From contig NVTD01000037.1 in NCBI GenBank assembly GCA_002401445.1, positions 1-52,762 of the forward strand: DNA of 52,762 nt, written 5' to 3'. Source of the stretch: Candidatus Wolfebacteria bacterium (GTDB taxonomy: Bacteria > Patescibacteriota > Minisyncoccia > Phycocordibacterales > GCA-2401445). Below are positions 50,901-52,762 of the stretch, one piece after another. Within the stretch, counting starts at the first letter, position 1, and every line of letters begins with the position of its first letter. A model generated the notes under the pieces. That model was given only the letters and a program-made list of their open reading frames with translations. It searched no databases and was not told the DNA's origin. Position numbers and translations under genes: made by a program.

Positions 50901-51355
50901 ACATCGCCTCCTCGGTGAACCTCTGCACGTGCATAAGTAGAAAGTGCATTCACAACAGAAGCTCCTACTCCGTGCAGACCTCCAGACACTTTGTATCCAT
51001 CTCCGCCAAATTTTCCTCCAGCATGGAGTGTGGTCATAATAGTTTCAAGAGCTGATACTTTTGTTTTCTTATGCATATCAACTGGAATACCTCGTCCATT
51101 GTCTACAACTCGCACTTTATTGTCAGGAAGTAAAACGACCTCAACATCATCAGCAAAACCACCCATCGCCTCGTCGCGTGAGTTATCAAAAATCTCCCAT
51201 ATAAGGTGATGAAGCCCATCTGGTCCTGTTGTACCAATATACATTCCGGGACGCTTACGCACGGGATCTAGCCCCTCTAGAACAGTAATGTCCTGCGCAT
51301 CATAGTGATGTCCTTTTCCAGCCTTTTTATCGTCTTTTTTAGCCATCTTAAACAA
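47984..51355 (-). CDS. gyrB: DNA gyrase subunit B with intein
   Basis: ATP-dependent type II topoisomerase subunit, 1123 residues including a 429-residue intein (residues 461-889). Mature length would be 694. The ATPase site has EIFDNSRDEAMGG and GLHGVGASVVNAL; the TOPRIM site has VEGDSAGG, interrupted there, and DADVDGAHIRTLLL. Near the C-terminus an acidic insert (DEADAEADPDEDDDD) carries an RQAQG repeat. ParE cannot be fully excluded. The start is a TTG codon, 5 nt after a perfect AGGAGG, giving MFKMAKKDD. gyrA is not in the window. Confidence 0.95.
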   Translation of the reverse strand: MFKMAKKDDKKAGKGHHYDAQDITVLEGLDPVRKRPGMYIGTTGPDGLHHLIWEIFDNSRDEAMGGFADDVEVVLLPDNKVRVVDNGRGIPVDMHKKTKVSALETIMTTLHAGGKFGGDGYKVSGGLHGVGASVVNALSTYARAEVHRGGDVYFQEYSEGKQKAKVKKLGKTKHTGTIITFSPDATIFKEGTDFEWKKIIDHLRQQAYLVKGLRITVIDAREEDSFDSDAVVYVRDLELDVPSMTFYFEGGLKSLVQFQNENQKALHKNIFYVDKELDDVTVEVALQYVDDISSRITPFANNIHTAEGGTHLTGFKTALTRTINAYGRKNGLIKEKDENFTGDDVLEGLTAVISVKIPDPQFEGQTKAKLGSTEAQGAVANVFGDALASFLEENPDDARVIINKSLLALRARKAAKAAKDNVMRKGALEGITLPGKLADCQSKDPALSEIFIVEGDSAGGCFSADTKVALTDGRDISFVDLIKEDSEGKTNFCYTIKEDGTIGTEKVTNPRRTKLNAELVEVTLDNGEKIKCTPNHKFMMRDGVYIEAQNLQSGSSLMPLYRQFSKIGKRITIEGYEMVLSPNEDRWIFTHMLSDEWNLANDVYEKNNGTHRHHVDFNKLNNNPANILRLSKDAHLEVHQKHASLTLHTPLAKEKARIAHQKPEYKLRASEISKKHSAMLSEKAKKQWSDPVYKKYMGEQFLKFYNSNEKYREENIQRLNQEQKKYWSVNQNVENQAIRVKKHFSENPKAKKYLSELAHDQWKDEALRTWRAEKTKKQWTADFRAKRKEALNKTYYQKSMSLLKELYDVDQLGKYDEVRIEQNDKSRLTYQSVLSRYFEQDNKKLLATLETYNHKVLSIKKLQETQDVYDIEVSHTHNFALASGVFVHNSAKQGRDRVTQAIMPLKGKILNVERARLDKMLAHTEIKSLVVALGTAIGDVFDIDKLRYHKIIIATDADVDGAHIRTLLLTLLYRYFKPLIEGGFVYVAQPPLYKIKKGKEVLYFYTEDSKTEWLKKEGINLDDEADAEADPDEDDDDGKATPRQAQGSKKAPKVSIQRYKGLGEMNPEELWETTMDPERRVLKQVTIDDGTAADKVFDVLMGTDVAARKAFIQSNAKMATLDV
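48215..48234. repeat. RQAQG repeat, copy 3 (in gyrB)
   Basis: CCCCTGAGCTTGTCGAGGGG, translated on the minus strand as ATPRQAQGSK within an acidic insert between conserved gyrase blocks. Confidence 0.85.
48689..49975 (-). other. Intein in GyrB with HNH-type endonuclease
   Basis: It lies between GDSAGG and SAKQGRD, a known GyrB intein insertion site. It begins CFSADTKVALTDG (block A), has the block B-like CTPNHKFMM, and ends YDIEVSHTHNFALASGVFVHN with Ser as the next residue. The middle carries THRHHVDFNKLNNNPANI and SKDAHLEVHQ, an HNH homing endonuclease signature, then a lysine-rich DNA-binding stretch. All splice residues (Cys1, His-Asn end, Ser+1) are present, so splicing should be active. 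Confidence 0.93.
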
Positions 51356-51381
51356 AAAAGCCTCCTGCTTTATTAGGGCTA

Positions 51382-51387
51382 ATTATA
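51382..51387 (-). promoter_or_regulatory. -10 box of gyrB
   Basis: TGC-TATAAT on the minus strand. The leader of about 20 nt carries AGGAGG within a small AAAGC/GCTTT hairpin, which might hide the ribosome site. Confidence 0.55.
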
Positions 51388-51428
51388 GCAAATTATGGCC
51401 TAAAATGGAAGCAAAATATGGAGTATTT

Positions 51429-51474
51429 ACCCCTCACCTTTTTACAACCAAATGGTTGTAAAAAGGTGAGGGGT
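51429..51474. repeat. CCCCTCACC palindrome, copy 3
   Basis: Perfect 22-bp arms (ACCCCTCACCTTTTTACAAC plus CA, and complement) with a 2-nt centre. It has the same outer arms as 24952 and 41454 but a different core. It lies upstream of gyrB. Confidence 0.9.
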
Positions 51475-51517
51475 TTACCCACAGGTTTATGGTTCCAATC
51501 ATGCACTAATAAAGTGC

Positions 51518-51545
51518 TTGACAAAACACTTACTTATGATATACT
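51518..51545 (+). promoter_or_regulatory. Promoter of a small transcript
   Basis: TTGACA (51518-51523), 16 nt ending TGA, TATACT (51540-51545), among the best matches to consensus in the window. Confidence 0.75.
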
Positions 51546-51564
51546 GGTGTTCAAGGTATTTGGC

Positions 51565-51672
51565 ATGGCGTATTGTATGCAATGTCTAACTTACTTATCC
51601 AAATCCAAAATCAGCCGAACTTGTGTAAACAAGAGAAAGGAGTACATTAACATGTGCCCACCCGATACTTAA
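51565..51672 (+). CDS. Possible 35-residue cysteine-containing small protein
   Basis: MAYCMQCLTYLSKSKISRTC and on to MCPPDT; basic, with CxxC and two further cysteines. It lies between a strong promoter and a strong terminator. AAGG lies 8 nt before this ATG. A better Shine-Dalgarno, AAAGGAG, lies 9 nt before an internal ATG at 51652 that would give only MCPPDT. So the transcript is well supported but the product is not: a small zinc protein, a six-codon remnant of a lost gene, or a small RNA. Confidence 0.4.
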   Translation: MAYCMQCLTYLSKSKISRTCVNKRKEYINMCPPDT

Positions 51673-51682
51673 CTAATATAAC

Positions 51683-51705
51683 AGCCCCAGATAAACTCTG
51701 GGGCT
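51683..51705 (+). terminator. Terminator of the 51518 transcript
   Basis: AGCCCCAGA-5nt-TCTGGGGCT followed by TTTTACTTTAT. It may also serve pheT on the minus strand, but its T-tract there is poor. Confidence 0.9.
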
Positions 51706-51721
51706 TTTACTTTATATAAAA

Positions 51722-52762
51722 CTACCGCACCTCCCACCCAGCGTTTGTTTCCAAACGCTGGGTAATTTTTTGCATCACTATATTTACCTCCTCATCTGTA
51801 AGAGTTTTCTCATGTGATTGAAATACAATACGAAATGCATATGATGTTCGCTCATCTTTTGCAAAAGTATCGACGAGTCGTGGAGGACTTGTAAGCAACT
51901 CCCCTGCATTGTCTACAAGTATTTTCTCTACATCCTCTGCAGTGGTTCCCTCCGGGGTCCACACAGCTATATCACGAGTAATTGACGGATAAGATGAATA
52001 TTTTTTGTACTCGACATTTTTACCCTTCCACACAACTGCATCACTGGGTAAATCGTTTAGGTACGATTCAATATCAAATTCAACTACCCCTCCTTTTACA
52101 TGTGCCGGCAAAGAAATTGAAAATGTTGCATTAATCTTTTCAATGTTTTCAGAAATAAGTGCATCTATTTTCCCTTCTTTCATCCTACCGATAATACCGA
52201 GCGAAAGTGAAAGTCTTTCTCTGCCGTCAGCAAAGACCTTTCCAATCTCAAATTGTTTAATCATGTCCAGTCCTAGCAAATCCATATGACGCAGATTCTT
52301 ATCCAAAGATATACGCATCATGTCTCTAAGATTTGTTCTCATAAATCCCTTATCACTTGCGATTGCATTTTCAAGCTTTATATCTCCTTTATCAGAAAAC
52401 GATGTTGTAATAATTTCAGAGAATCCCAAATTAATTAAAGCCATCTTTAATTGATACACGGAATTAAAAGTTCCTTCTTGTTTTGTTTGAACATCTGCAG
52501 AAGGCAGCACTCCTTTTATATTATCTAATCCATGAATACGTCCAACCTCTTCTGCTATGTCATGGGGAATACGTAGATCCAGTCGCGCACTTGGTATCGT
52601 GCATGTAATAGCATCGCCATCAATTACAGTAACAATTCCCAACCTTCCCAATGTATCGACAATCATATCCTCACTTATCTCTATACCAATAACGCGTACT
52701 ATTTCCTTTGCAGTGACGTTTACACTATATTCTGTTCTGTATTGTGTTGATTTATTAACCAA
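51722..52762 (-). CDS. pheT: Phenylalanyl-tRNA synthetase beta subunit, C-terminal part
   Basis: The gene runs off the right edge; 346 C-terminal residues are visible and the first codon shown is internal. It includes the end of the B5 region (TCTIPSARLDLRIPHDIAEEVGRIHG), the catalytic-like domain (INLGFSEIITTSFSD, FMRTNLRDMMRISLDKNLRH, FEIGKVF) and the ferredoxin-fold anticodon domain (YPSITRDIAVW, SYAFRIVFQSHEKTLTDEEVN). It pairs with PheS, presumably further right, to charge tRNA-Phe. The frame is intact. Confidence 0.95.
   Translation of the reverse strand: MVNKSTQYRTEYSVNVTAKEIVRVIGIEISEDMIVDTLGRLGIVTVIDGDAITCTIPSARLDLRIPHDIAEEVGRIHGLDNIKGVLPSADVQTKQEGTFNSVYQLKMALINLGFSEIITTSFSDKGDIKLENAIASDKGFMRTNLRDMMRISLDKNLRHMDLLGLDMIKQFEIGKVFADGRERLSLSLGIIGRMKEGKIDALISENIEKINATFSISLPAHVKGGVVEFDIESYLNDLPSDAVVWKGKNVEYKKYSSYPSITRDIAVWTPEGTTAEDVEKILVDNAGELLTSPPRLVDTFAKDERTSYAFRIVFQSHEKTLTDEEVNIVMQKITQRLETNAGWEVR

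Noticed and set aside
51418-51672. 84-codon frame upstream of pheT
   Set aside because: Its first part is the CCCCTCACC palindrome, and a strong promoter lies inside it, so the full frame cannot be one gene. Only the last 35 codons are kept as a possible small protein.
1-52762. tRNA genes, rRNA genes and CRISPR arrays
   Set aside because: No cloverleaf with a TTCRA loop and matching arms, no rRNA core sequence and no evenly spaced direct repeats were found by reading the spacers.

Overview
This 52.8 kb, AT-rich window looks like a piece of chromosome from an ultra-small bacterium of the Candidate Phyla Radiation (Patescibacteria, probably a Parcubacteria-like lineage). That placement is an inference from gene content and style, not from a marker tree. 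The supporting signs are a threonyl-tRNA synthetase without the TGS domain, a short SMC without a recognisable hinge, a sigma-70 factor with a long lysine-rich tail, small type IV pilin modules (one with a LamG-like domain) and many unrecognised single genes. Core genes often have no Shine-Dalgarno site, and UGA is used as an ordinary stop (for example in uppP).

Layout. 0-1 kb: trpS. 1-9 kb: an accessory stretch with a histidine kinase, three unrecognised proteins, a small membrane winged-helix protein, plsC and uppP, and several duplicated fragments and palindromes between them. 9-14.6 kb: a DsbA-like thioredoxin protein, a UvrD helicase fused to a PD-(D/E)XK nuclease, and two unrecognised genes. 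14.7-24.7 kb: transcription and replication core (rpoD, dnaG, rpoC, rpoB). 25-30 kb: trmD, a small protein, an EEP-family hydrolase, khpA, rpsP and, divergently, rnr. 29.8-32.7 kb: a possible small island flanked by copies of the 3' end of rnr, holding an unrecognised gene and a DGQHR/DndB-like gene. 33-39.8 kb: mini-SMC, two unrecognised single-gene units, rnc, a NusB-Nudix fusion, rpmF and rnhB. 39.8-41.8 kb: two tandem modules, each a small membrane protein plus a pilin. 41.8-47 kb: dnaE and thrS with a possible structured RNA between them. 47-51.4 kb: a sortase with its likely substrate, and gyrB split by an HNH-type intein. The right edge cuts through pheT. No tRNA, rRNA or CRISPR array was seen.

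Two expression styles stand out. At least ten core genes carry a -10 box 6-9 nt before the start codon, so their mRNAs would be leaderless or nearly so. About ten unrecognised single genes instead have a TTGAC-type -35, a 5' leader, a GAAAGG/GGAG Shine-Dalgarno site and often their own terminator. Several terminators run straight into the -35 box of the next promoter.

The window is rich in palindromic repeats. A CCCCTCACC-type inverted repeat occurs three times, once inserted in frame in a prepilin leader. A short CCTGAGCTTGTCGA element occurs three times, always in frame as (L/P)RQAQG. A 32-nt palindrome recurs at three gene ends, and there are a 97-bp element with 20-bp terminal repeats and a nested 73-nt palindrome. 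A ~145-nt leader with a micro-ORF and terminator precedes both plsC and an unrelated 545-residue gene.
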